Below, one piece after another: positions 45,766 through 53,494 of a stretch of DNA of 64,000 nucleotides; the first letter of the stretch is position 1, and the number at the start of each line of letters is the position of its first letter. This stretch comes from Bacteroidaceae bacterium (GTDB taxonomy: Bacteria; Bacteroidota; Bacteroidia; Bacteroidales; Bacteroidaceae): positions 62,001-126,000 of the forward strand of contig JAFXXQ010000047.1 of assembly GCA_017542145.1 (NCBI GenBank). Reading direction: 5' to 3'. The translations under genes were made by a program, and so were the position numbers. A model generated the notes under the pieces. That model was given only the letters and a program-made list of their open reading frames with translations. It was not told where the DNA came from and ran no database searches.

Positions 45766-46107
45766 TCAGAGTAGTCCCATTTCCTTGACAATGGCTTTCA
45801 TAGCCTCATCCTTTACGCTTGACGCGTCAGCTTTATCATAGATATAGACAAGGGCTATCACCATATCGTTCATCGAAATGATGACGTTGCAGGTGATAAC
45901 TCTTGCACCGCCAGCCTTACCGCGTCCTTTACTTCTGATGTTCATGCGTATTATACGCAGGCCACCACCCAAGTCAACTCCCTGATATGGGTCTTGCTCA
46001 AGGCTCTGGCGCAGTGCCAACAAATCATCCTTCAACGAAGGATAGCGTTTCGACAGAGCCTTGACGCTCTTGACGAAATCAGGTGATGGGCGAAACTCAA
46101 AGTTCAT
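45766..46107 (-). CDS. RelE/ParE-family toxin of a type II toxin-antitoxin system
   Basis: 113 residues. It belongs to the Bacteroidales RelE-like group with an N-terminal SPDFVKSVKALSKRYPSLKDDL and the core GGGLRIIRMNIRSKGRGKAGGARVITCNV, where the R/K-rich loop is the presumed mRNA-cleaving face; a C-terminal VYIYDKAD strand closes the fold. These toxins cleave ribosome-bound mRNA. Overlaps the antitoxin gene upstream by 11 bp, the usual antitoxin-first arrangement. Confidence 0.88.
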   Translation of the reverse strand: MNFEFRPSPDFVKSVKALSKRYPSLKDDLLALRQSLEQDPYQGVDLGGGLRIIRMNIRSKGRGKAGGARVITCNVIISMNDMVIALVYIYDKADASSVKDEAMKAIVKEMGLL

Positions 46108-46330
46108 TCATCATGTCCTCCCATGAGCCAAAGGATACTTTGCCCTCCTTGAAGTCTTTTGCCTGCTGGGCTGCATGACGGAATTCTCCGAGAAACTTCT
46201 GGCGCTTCGAAGAGGGTGCTTTCGTTTCGTGGATGACTTTTACGTCCTCTACTCCTCCTATCCGGCTAAGCACCTTGCGCAGGTCGGACACGATGCTACG
46301 GTCTGAGATTTTCAAAACAATCTGTGTCAT
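46097..46330 (-). CDS. Antitoxin partner of the RelE-like toxin
   Basis: 77 residues from the ATG at 46330; the longer frame to 46381 runs through the promoter box and is rejected. The N-terminus MTQIVLKISDRSIVSDLRKV looks like a small fold with one strand and helices; the C-terminal half is charged (FKEGKVSFGSWEDMMNEL), as expected for the part that wraps the toxin. It probably represses its own promoter with the toxin. Confidence 0.85.
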   Translation of the reverse strand: MTQIVLKISDRSIVSDLRKVLSRIGGVEDVKVIHETKAPSSKRQKFLGEFRHAAQQAKDFKEGKVSFGSWEDMMNEL

Positions 46331-46351
46331 AGTAGTATGCTTTTCTGCCCG

Positions 46352-46382
46352 CAAAGGTAAGGCATTATTTTTGAAAACCAAA
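46352..46382 (-). promoter_or_regulatory. Promoter of the toxin-antitoxin operon
   Basis: Minus strand TTTG (46382-46379), 19 bp, TACCTTTG (46359-46352), 21 bp before the antitoxin ATG. Confidence 0.7.
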
Positions 46383-46450
46383 ACAAAGGGTACTTTTTTT
46401 CTTAATGACGTCAGGCCCGGTGTTTGCCGGGTCTGAACGTGTCTTCGGGG

Positions 46451-46848
46451 TGGAGCTGGAGGGAGTCGAACCCTCGTCCAAACGAGGAAGCCATATGCTT
46501 TCTACATGCTTATCCCTGCATTGGTTTTCGAGCAGCGGCAGGCGCAGGGCGGCCAACCGATGCCTTATCCTCGAAAAAGTTTAACCATTGGAGCGAGGCC
46601 TCCGCAGGCGATTCCCGATTTTCCTGCACCACCTTGTCGACGAGCTTCGGGACGAGAGCTTCCGGGTGATGTCTCGTCTCAGCACCTTGTGCCGAGATTA
46701 AGCCAGTGATCTACTATACTTCAATCAAGCAGCGAGAGCGTAGTTGTTTTCGCCAATTAATTGTCGACCGATGATATTTAAGTGCTACCTGTCAACGCAC
46801 TGCATGCTTACATACCTCTTCTGCCCGCTGTCAAAACCGGTCAACCCC
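46451..46848 (-). ncRNA. ssrA: tmRNA (transfer-messenger RNA)
   Basis: The 3' end forms the tRNA-like domain: GGACGAGGGTTCGACTCCC T-arm and CAGCTCC-A acceptor strand pairing with the 5' GGGGTTG (one G-T and one T-G pair). The internal reading frame at 46754-46725 encodes GENNYALAA followed by TGA, the Bacteroidota proteolysis tag. CCA is not encoded (the genome reads ACCC). About 398 nt. It rescues ribosomes stalled on broken mRNA with SmpB. Promoter TACCTTTG lies at 47013-47006, so the precursor carries a leader made of 70-bp repeats. Confidence 0.95.
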
Positions 46849-46988
46849 GATGTGAGTGAGCGCAAAGGAAACTTGTTTCCGTTTGCCGAGCGAACAAGGG
46901 GAAGGTGAAGCCAACCCCGATGTGAGTGAGCGCAAAGGAAACTTGTTTCCGTTTGCCGAGCGAACAAGGGGAAGGCATAGCCAACCCC
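46842..46988 (-). repeat. 70-bp direct repeats in the ssrA leader
   Basis: CAACCCC starts at 46842, 46912 and 46982, exactly 70 bp apart. Two full units differ only near their junction, and the third is cut short. Each holds the palindrome GGAAACTTGTTTCC and GTGAGTGAGCGC. The first copy's CAACCCC is the complement of the mature tmRNA 5' end. Confidence 0.85.
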
Positions 46989-47005
46989 GAGATTTGTTTG
47001 CGCGG

Positions 47006-47013
47006 CAAAGGTA
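47006..47013 (-). promoter_or_regulatory. -7 box of the ssrA promoter
   Basis: Reads TACCTTTG on the minus strand; transcription would begin near 47000, about 150 nt before the mature tmRNA end. Confidence 0.65.
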
Positions 47014-47119
47014 GCGCAAAATAAAGGAAGAACAAAACAAAAATGGGTTTTTTATTTTTCCTACAAGAAAAAACGTGTGTTTTCTATCCTCAAACCTCAA
47101 AAAGTGAAACAACCTCCTA

Positions 47120-47872
47120 TTATAATTTGAAAATCCTTTTCACCTCGGCAGCGATATAATGCCCCATCAGTTCCTGTCCAGGTTTATCGGGATGAAGGCC
47201 ATCACGCAGATACTTTCCTGGGGCGAAGGGACGTTCATCTTCTTCACGAATGCCCACCCCATTGTAGCAATCAATGAGGGGGACCTTAAACTGACTGCAG
47301 ACTTCCTGCAGACGTTCTATTTTCTTACGATTGATGGCATTATGTTCAGGATTACCCGTTTGGATAGGAGTGCAGACGAAAACCTTACATTTCGGAAAGC
47401 GTTTCTTAATGGCCTTTATGGAGTACACAGCCCCCTCCACCATAGCATCGAGGTCCGTATCGTTGGTTCCCATAGCGAAGCCGAAAAGGTCGGGTGCAGG
47501 ATATTCTCCTGCATCTACTTCGGCAATAAATTTCTGAATATGGACTGGGGCGCAGTTGTTGTGGCGCTTACGCAGTTCTATCGAATCCGTTGTCGGCAGC
47601 CACCCCCAAGAGATACCAAGGAAATCTGCCGAGCCATATTCCTGAGTGTCGTCATGCGACGCCCACGTTGCCGTACCTACACCTACATTATGGTGTGTGG
47701 CACAACCAAGGTCTGCAACAAACGTTGCTGACCATTGGTCACCAGAGGTTATGCTATCTCCGTCACAGCCAAAGTTTAAAGGCTCAGATTCACTACATGC
47801 TATTAATAGAAAGATTACATAAACTCCTGCAAAATAGCACGCCAAAGAAGGATGAAAAAATCTTCTAATCAT
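47120..47872 (-). CDS. SGNH/GDSL-family hydrolase lipoprotein (putative acetyl esterase)
   Basis: 250 residues. Lipobox LLIAC (Cys26). Block I FGCDGDSITSG holds the nucleophile Ser40, MGTNDTD is the block III-like Asn segment, and RDGLHPDKPG gives Asp224 and His227 of the triad. Last gene of the mannan operon, 14 bp after the GPH symporter, so removal of acetyl groups from mannan or glucomannan is a reasonable inference. Other esters are possible. Confidence 0.82.
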   Translation of the reverse strand: MIRRFFHPSLACYFAGVYVIFLLIACSESEPLNFGCDGDSITSGDQWSATFVADLGCATHHNVGVGTATWASHDDTQEYGSADFLGISWGWLPTTDSIELRKRHNNCAPVHIQKFIAEVDAGEYPAPDLFGFAMGTNDTDLDAMVEGAVYSIKAIKKRFPKCKVFVCTPIQTGNPEHNAINRKKIERLQEVCSQFKVPLIDCYNGVGIREEDERPFAPGKYLRDGLHPDKPGQELMGHYIAAEVKRIFKL

Positions 47873-47886
47873 TCTATAGTTTTTTA

Positions 47887-49272
47887 CTATTCTTCACTAC
47901 GTACAAGCTTCAGCTGTTCGTTGATTTCTGCGATACGTTTTGTTGTAAGAGGATAGAAATAGGTGACAACAACTGCAAGCACAGAAACGAGAGCGGGAAT
48001 AAAGCTCATAAGCATCTTCAGACAAGTAATAGCGCTATCGGGTTGGGTGAAACCCGCCTCGGCATTGGCAACATAGCCGCAGGCAGCCAGAAGCCAAGTC
48101 ACAGCGGCACCACCTACAGCACCGCCAAACTTCTGTGCCATAGAGGCCGACGAGAAAATAAGACCTGTCGATGCCGTCTTGTACTTGAGTTCTGCATAGT
48201 CGCTCACATCGGCATACATGCTCCAGACAAGTGGGCTTTGGATGCCCGTAAAGATGCTGATAATCACCTGAAGGACAAGCATCGCCCACACTCCGCCATT
48301 GGTTACGGGGATAAAGAAGAACATCACGCTCAACACAATAAGACAGATGTTAACCATGATGAACGTTGACTTCTTACCCAGCTTATTGGTAATAGGAACA
48401 GCAAGTGCCACACCCACCATGTTGCTGATTTCTCCGATAGTAAGGAATAATCCAGCAAAAAGCAGGAAACTGATGCCGAGGGCGGGGATGGATAAGGCAT
48501 ATTTTGTGCCCAGTATATCAGCAAAGAAGAAGGCAACCGTAGAGCCTCTGACGGTATTGAACAGGTTGCTGCAAAGGGCGGCGCCAATCATCAGCCACCA
48601 TGGCTTGTTGTGCACCAACATCTTCAAGTCGCTGCCCACAGACACTTTCGACACGGTATGGAGGTGTTCCTTTGTGAGGAGGAAGCAGAGAATGAAGAGC
48701 ACAAACACGCCACATGAAATGCATATCATAGCCCCCTGCCATCCCTTAGCCGTGTCATAGCCGCCCAGCGCGCCACAGAGCGGCTCCCAGATGAGCAAAC
48801 TGATGAAGGAGCCCGTGTAGGCAAAGAACATACGGAAAGACGAGAACACCGTCTTCTCCTTCGAGTTGTCCGTCATAACGCCAAGCATCGAGCCATACGG
48901 CACGTTGATAGCCGTATAAATCGTCATCATCAGGATATAGGTGACATATGCCCACACAAGTTTGGCAGCATAGCCCCAGTCGGGAGTAGTGAAAAGCAAA
49001 ATGCCGCAAATACTGAATGGAGCTGCAATCCACAACAGATAAGGACGATACTTGCCCCAGCGCGTGTGTGTACGATCTGCAATAATGCCCATCATCGGAT
49101 CAGAAACAGCATCCCAGACGCGAGTAATCAACATAAGCAAACCCGCATCTACTAAACTGAGTCCAAAGATGTTGGCATAGAAGAACGGAAGGTAATAAGA
49201 AAAGACTTTCCAGAACGACGATGATGCCATATCGCCAAAGCCATAGCCGATTTTCTCCTTAAGTGTTGCCAT
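47887..49272 (-). CDS. GPH-family sugar:cation symporter (mannan operon)
   Basis: 461 residues, twelve predicted membrane helices. Start MATLKEKIGYGFGDMASSSFW and the loop DPMMGIIADRTHTRWGKYRPYLLW are the glycoside-pentoside-hexuronide signature; NVPYGSMLGVMTDN is also typical. It imports small beta-mannosides across the inner membrane for the phosphorylase upstream. 15 bp after GH130. Confidence 0.92.
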   Translation of the reverse strand: MATLKEKIGYGFGDMASSSFWKVFSYYLPFFYANIFGLSLVDAGLLMLITRVWDAVSDPMMGIIADRTHTRWGKYRPYLLWIAAPFSICGILLFTTPDWGYAAKLVWAYVTYILMMTIYTAINVPYGSMLGVMTDNSKEKTVFSSFRMFFAYTGSFISLLIWEPLCGALGGYDTAKGWQGAMICISCGVFVLFILCFLLTKEHLHTVSKVSVGSDLKMLVHNKPWWLMIGAALCSNLFNTVRGSTVAFFFADILGTKYALSIPALGISFLLFAGLFLTIGEISNMVGVALAVPITNKLGKKSTFIMVNICLIVLSVMFFFIPVTNGGVWAMLVLQVIISIFTGIQSPLVWSMYADVSDYAELKYKTASTGLIFSSASMAQKFGGAVGGAAVTWLLAACGYVANAEAGFTQPDSAITCLKMLMSFIPALVSVLAVVVTYFYPLTTKRIAEINEQLKLVRSEE

Positions 49273-49287
49273 CGATATAGATTTTGA

Positions 49288-50466
49288 TTATGACCTGTGC
49301 ATTATTTTCATATTCTTATCTATCAGCGCCTTCAGCGTTTCTACAGATGAAGCTGTAGTTAAGCCATCCGCAGGGGTATTCATACAGTAATCGACGAGTT
49401 TTTCAACCGCTGATGTTGCCACGTGCATCCGCGTATCGCTGGAGGCATAATAGATGAACACCTTGCCATCCTCGTCGGCAATCCAGCCATTGGTAAACAA
49501 GACGTTAGAAACATCGCCTATACGCTCATCACCTACTGGTGCCATGAAATACCCGGCAGGCGAAGCGATAACCCGAGCAGGGTCGTCGAGTGCCGTCATG
49601 TACATGTATAGCACATAGCGCAGGCCTGCCGCACAACCACGCACGCCATGTGCCAGATGAAGCCAGCCCTGCGGAGTCTTGATGGGGTGAGGCCCTTCGC
49701 CGTTTTTCACCTCCTTGATGGTGTGATAATGGCGCGGGTCGATGATCGTCTCCTCCTTGATTTCTGCGTGCGTGATGTCATCTATCAAGGCCCAGCCGAT
49801 ACCTCCGCCTTCGCCTGCGTCAATAAAACCATCCTGCGGACGAGTGTAGAGGGCATACTTGCCACTCACAAACTCGGGATGCAACACCACATTGCGCTGC
49901 TGAGTGTGGGTTTTCAAGTCGGGCAGACGCTCCCATGTCTTGAAATCCTTTGTGCGGCAGATGGCAGCTGTTGCAGTAGCTGACGACAAGTCCCCTGCAG
50001 GAGCCGTGTCGTCGTGACGTTCCGCACAGAAGATGCCATACACCCAGCCATCCTCGTGTGCCGTCAAGCGCATGTCGTAGATGTTGGTAGCAGGGATTAC
50101 GTCCTCGGGCATGGTGACTGGATAGTCCCAAAAGCGAAAGTTGTCGATGCCGTTAGGACTCTCTGCCACAGCGAAAAACGACTTACGGTCAGCACCTTCC
50201 ACGCGAACGACGAGCAGGTATTTGCCTTTCCATTTGATGGCTCCGCTATTGAAGGCTGCATTCATGCCGATTCGCTCCAGCAGCAGGGGGTTCGTTCGTT
50301 CATCCAAGTCGTAGCGCCAGAAGACAGGGGTATGCTCTGCCGTCAAAATGGGGTGTTTATATCGTGTGACGATGCCGTTTCCACCCTCCACAGGCTCGTT
50401 CGGACGACAAATCAAAGCTTCGTGTGCAGCAAACAACTCTGCCACTCGTTCGTTGAAAGATTTCAT
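49288..50466 (-). CDS. GH130 beta-mannoside phosphorylase (mannosylglucose phosphorylase type)
   Basis: 392 residues, no signal peptide, cytoplasmic. The five-bladed propeller of GH130 shows GMNAAFNSGAIKWKGKYLLV, VEGADRKSFFAVAES, NIYDMRLTAHEDGWVYGIFC and GWLHLAHGVR. Length and the N-terminal FNERVAELFAAHEALI agree with GH130_1 enzymes, which split 4-O-beta-D-mannosyl-D-glucose to mannose-1-phosphate and glucose. The cellobiose-2-epimerase that normally supplies that substrate is not in the window. Overlaps GH26 by 4 bp (ATGA). Confidence 0.9.
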   Translation of the reverse strand: MKSFNERVAELFAAHEALICRPNEPVEGGNGIVTRYKHPILTAEHTPVFWRYDLDERTNPLLLERIGMNAAFNSGAIKWKGKYLLVVRVEGADRKSFFAVAESPNGIDNFRFWDYPVTMPEDVIPATNIYDMRLTAHEDGWVYGIFCAERHDDTAPAGDLSSATATAAICRTKDFKTWERLPDLKTHTQQRNVVLHPEFVSGKYALYTRPQDGFIDAGEGGGIGWALIDDITHAEIKEETIIDPRHYHTIKEVKNGEGPHPIKTPQGWLHLAHGVRGCAAGLRYVLYMYMTALDDPARVIASPAGYFMAPVGDERIGDVSNVLFTNGWIADEDGKVFIYYASSDTRMHVATSAVEKLVDYCMNTPADGLTTASSVETLKALIDKNMKIMHRS

Positions 50467-51575
50467 TTCCTAATATCTTTTGCAAACACGGTACGGGGAT
50501 TGTTGTAGAACTCCATGAAGTCGGCTTCGGACTCATGCCCAGGATAGATGCCGTAGTGGTGCGTCTCCCTATCCCAAGCATTACGCCAAACAAGCACGTA
50601 GGCTACGGGAGCATCGCCCAAGGCGGGAAGCAGCGTGCCCGTCCACCAAGTGGGGTCAGGAGTCCCCTCGAAGCCTGTTTCCGTGACGGCTGCCACCTTA
50701 TCATGCGATTTAGCTGCCTCCACGAGGACGTCCAGGCTGCGCTTCATCGTTTCCATATAGCCATCGCGGTTGCGTCCCTGATAGGTGTCGAAGCCCAGCA
50801 CATCCACGATATCATCGCCCGGATAGCGCTCGAAATACTCATCCTGATTCTTTGGCTCGGAACCTGGACTATAGGCCCACAGCAGATTTGTCAGCCCACG
50901 CTTCTGCATAAAATCGTAGGTCATACGCCACAAGGCCTTGTACTGCTCGGTGGTGCAGATCTCCTGTCCCCACCAGAACCAGCTGCCCGTGTGCTCGTGC
51001 CAAGGACGGAACAGCACGGGAACAAGTGTGCCGTCAGCAGTTTTGAGGGATGCAAGGAAGTCTGCCACACGTCCCAGACGAGTGAGGAATTCCACATGCA
51101 GCTTACCATCGGGTAATATAGATGCTGCCGTACCCTTGTCGTGGAAGTCCCACGCATCACCACCCGTAAGAGGATTGTCGAGGTGCCAAGACAACGTCAC
51201 GATACCCCCTCGCTCATACTGGGCAAGAATTTCTTGACGCATCTTGTCGAAGGGCACACCGTCGAGGTTCTTGGGGTGTCCCAACTCCAAATGTCCCAAG
51301 TCGAAACCGATGACTGCGGGATAGTCACCACAAACCTCCTTCGTGTCTGAACGACCCTCCGACGAAGCATCAGCATCCTTGATGCCCTGCCATGCATGGC
51401 CATAAACCGTATCGTCCTGATGGCCAAACATCACCTTGTGTCCATCGGCAATAGCCTTCATCTTAGCAAGCATTGCCTGAGCCTCTGTGCTACGTGCAGG
51501 CTCACTCTTTTTCGGGCCGCACGCCGTCAGCAGCACAGCCCCTATCATTGTCAAACAAATAGCAATCTTTTTCAT
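50463..51575 (-). CDS. Endo-beta-1,4-mannanase, GH26, lipoprotein
   Basis: 370 residues. Lipobox LLTAC with Cys19. GH26 TIM barrel: MFGHQDDTVYG, GFDLGHLELG, VTLSWHLDNP, acid/base Glu194 in FRPWHEHTGSWFWWG and nucleophile Glu299 in VTETGFEG. It hydrolyses mannan to short oligosaccharides, mainly mannobiose in related Bacteroides enzymes. First gene of a four-gene operon (GH26, GH130, GPH symporter, SGNH) read from a promoter box at 51605-51612; an array of three palindromes lies 150-215 bp upstream. Confidence 0.93.
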   Translation of the reverse strand: MKKIAICLTMIGAVLLTACGPKKSEPARSTEAQAMLAKMKAIADGHKVMFGHQDDTVYGHAWQGIKDADASSEGRSDTKEVCGDYPAVIGFDLGHLELGHPKNLDGVPFDKMRQEILAQYERGGIVTLSWHLDNPLTGGDAWDFHDKGTAASILPDGKLHVEFLTRLGRVADFLASLKTADGTLVPVLFRPWHEHTGSWFWWGQEICTTEQYKALWRMTYDFMQKRGLTNLLWAYSPGSEPKNQDEYFERYPGDDIVDVLGFDTYQGRNRDGYMETMKRSLDVLVEAAKSHDKVAAVTETGFEGTPDPTWWTGTLLPALGDAPVAYVLVWRNAWDRETHHYGIYPGHESEADFMEFYNNPRTVFAKDIRK

Positions 51576-51604
51576 GTTATTTTCTTTTTATCTCTATTTT
51601 GCTG

Positions 51605-51612
51605 CAAAGATA
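51605..51612 (-). promoter_or_regulatory. -7 box of the mannan operon promoter
   Basis: Reads TATCTTTG on the minus strand, 30 bp before the GH26 ATG. Confidence 0.65.
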
Positions 51613-51731
51613 ATACTTTTTTTTCAATTCTCCTCAGAAAAGTCTTTCTTTTGCGATACCACCATGTCGTTTTTTCCCCAGATAAGAAAAAGCCTTAACG
51701 GAAGAATGACAATATCAAAGAATACCGTTTT

Positions 51732-51792
51732 TTCATTGCGATGAAAAGAATCTTTCATTGCGATGAAAACATTTAACCATTGCGATGAAAAA
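51732..51792. promoter_or_regulatory. Three 22-bp-spaced CATTGCGATG palindromes
   Basis: CATTGCGATGAAAA occurs at 51734, 51756 and 51778. The first two extend to the full inverted repeat TTTCATTGCGATGAAA; the third has an imperfect left arm. Spacing of 22 bp puts them on nearly the same helix face. They lie about 120-190 bp upstream of the mannan promoter, which suggests an operator or activator site; it could instead be another mobile repeat. Confidence 0.5.
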
Positions 51793-51963
51793 TTTCTATC
51801 CTTTGATTCCGCACAGATAACGAGCCTTTTACGTACGACAGAAAAAGCCATTCTTCATATGGAAAAATGGCCTCCCGTTTCACCCCAAATCTTATGACCG
51901 ATTTGGGTTAAATCACAGCTGTGATTAAAGAAAAACTCAACTATAATTTAAGAAACAGAAATT
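51793..51963. other. Rest of the BACON-to-mannan gap with two palindromes
   Basis: CCCAAATC/GATTTGGG (51884-51891 with 51900-51907) forms an 8-bp stem with an 8-nt loop. Next to it, AATCACAGCTGTGATT (51911-51926) is a perfect 16-bp palindrome. They lie 37-80 bp past the stop of the BACON/FISUMP gene and may form its 3' end or a regulator site. Confidence 0.5.
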
Positions 51964-53490
51964 CTACGGGCAAACGGGCCGGACAGACCGACCGGCACAG
52001 CGGTCGGTCCGCAAACACATGGAAGGAGGAACGGCTGAAAAAAAGTTGAAGCTATCTGCCTGATCCTTATAGGTGGCCGGGGGGATCGTACTCGCCCAAT
52101 AGTGGCCGTTGATATAGCCAAAGGAATCGACAATGTAGAGAAGTGTATCGGAACGAATACCCGCGGCGGGCAGGAAGATGGAGTTGCGGCCCCTTGTCAC
52201 CTTATATCCATAGTGATCGCCCTGGGCCGTCCACGTCCAGGAGCAATAGTACATGAGTTCGTCCCACTCCTCTTTAGTGGGTATGCGCCAGATACCGCCC
52301 CAGTCCACATGGGCAATATCGTCCTCAGGGTCGAGAACGCATATGTTGTCATCGTAGTTGTATTTGGAAAACTTCAGGTTGTCAAGCGAATCTCCGCTTC
52401 TATGGAATATATACGTCTCCCATGAATACTCTTCCTTCGTTCTCGTCTCGCCCCAGGCATAGTAATTGCCATAGTCCCCGGGAGAATCGGCGCCCACATT
52501 GCAGGTAGCCCAGAGGAGACCGGAGGGCAGGCCAAGGTCAACGAAAGCATGACCATAATATGGATTCTCCTGATAAACGGTTAACTCCCGGCTGATACGG
52601 ACGGGCGACTGTTCCGTCGCCCGAACGCTGATTATGGCCGTACGCTCAACGGACAGATTCTGAGATGCTGTGAGCGTAAAACCTTTTTCGCTGACATTAG
52701 TTACCGTCAGCCAGTCGAACACGTTGATTATTTCAAACGGGATTTCTGTATCAACGCGTATCGTCCTGTATATTCCTTCTTCATAAGAAAAGGATACTTC
52801 AGTCGGGATAATGTCCAACGGGGATTTCTGGGTAACGGTTATTTTCGCTTCCGAATCTTTTGTCTTCAGCACCACATATGCCATTCTCCTGCCTTCCATA
52901 TTCAGAGGGACAGATATTTCAACCGCCTTGTTGTCGTCGCTCTTCGCTACAGAAAGCCAGTCTGTCGGTTCTCCCTTTTCAACCGGCGACACCGAGATGG
53001 TCCAATCCTCCGTATTGCTTGTGACGGGCAGGACCTGCCGTCCTTCCATATACTTGAACGTGACCTCCGAAGTATCGGAAGAAATAATTTGCAAAGACTT
53101 CGCCTGCGACACAATGACGGAAACAGCATAATCCCAGTCTTCCTCTACTGAACGGATTTCAAACGTCGCGTAGCGCGCACTCGTAAACGACGGGTTGGCC
53201 TTGCAGGTAAGCGAGACGGAGGCATCGCCCGTCCCTTTCAGCGTGTCAGCCGTCAGCCAGTCGGGAAGGTTGGTTACCTCCCACGAGGTATTGGCATAGA
53301 TTGTCAGCGTCTTCGTTCCCCCCTGACCATCACCGAAATAGAAAGAGGACGAGGACAGCTCAAGATTGTGAGGAGAACGGAATGTGGGCACCTGCGACCA
53401 ATCCAGGCTCACCTGCTTCGAGCAGGAGAAAACGATGAGCAGACAGGCAGGGAGAAGAAGCCGGCAGCAAGCGTTGTTTACCCGTTTCAT
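51964..53490 (-). CDS. Lipoprotein with BACON-like domains and a FISUMP domain
   Basis: 508 residues. Lipoprotein signal with lipobox VFSC. About three BACON-like domains (roughly 40-130, 131-225, 226-310; SFYFGDGQGGTKTLTIYANTSWEV, VLPVTSNTEDWTISVSPVEKG). Then a FISUMP domain closely resembling that of the 1053-residue protein: FVDLGLPSGLLWATCNVGA, GNYYAWGETRTKEEYSW, WRIPTKEEWDELM. No enzyme motif. It begins 4 bp after the beta-barrel gene, so the two form a unit and the lipoprotein may sit on or dock to that barrel. Confidence 0.82.
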   Translation of the reverse strand: MKRVNNACCRLLLPACLLIVFSCSKQVSLDWSQVPTFRSPHNLELSSSSFYFGDGQGGTKTLTIYANTSWEVTNLPDWLTADTLKGTGDASVSLTCKANPSFTSARYATFEIRSVEEDWDYAVSVIVSQAKSLQIISSDTSEVTFKYMEGRQVLPVTSNTEDWTISVSPVEKGEPTDWLSVAKSDDNKAVEISVPLNMEGRRMAYVVLKTKDSEAKITVTQKSPLDIIPTEVSFSYEEGIYRTIRVDTEIPFEIINVFDWLTVTNVSEKGFTLTASQNLSVERTAIISVRATEQSPVRISRELTVYQENPYYGHAFVDLGLPSGLLWATCNVGADSPGDYGNYYAWGETRTKEEYSWETYIFHRSGDSLDNLKFSKYNYDDNICVLDPEDDIAHVDWGGIWRIPTKEEWDELMYYCSWTWTAQGDHYGYKVTRGRNSIFLPAAGIRSDTLLYIVDSFGYINGHYWASTIPPATYKDQADSFNFFSAVPPSMCLRTDRCAGRSVRPVCP

Positions 53491-53494
53491 GGAA

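Noticed and set aside
46424..46709. Frames overlapping the tmRNA
   Set aside because: The RNA identification (acceptor pairing, T-arm, tag sequence) is decisive.
46842..46988. Possible CRISPR array
   Set aside because: Units are contiguous 70-bp direct repeats with no unique spacers and no cas genes nearby.
46785..47112. Three overlapping frames with NGNKFPLRS repeats
   Set aside because: Translations of the 70-bp repeats in the ssrA leader.
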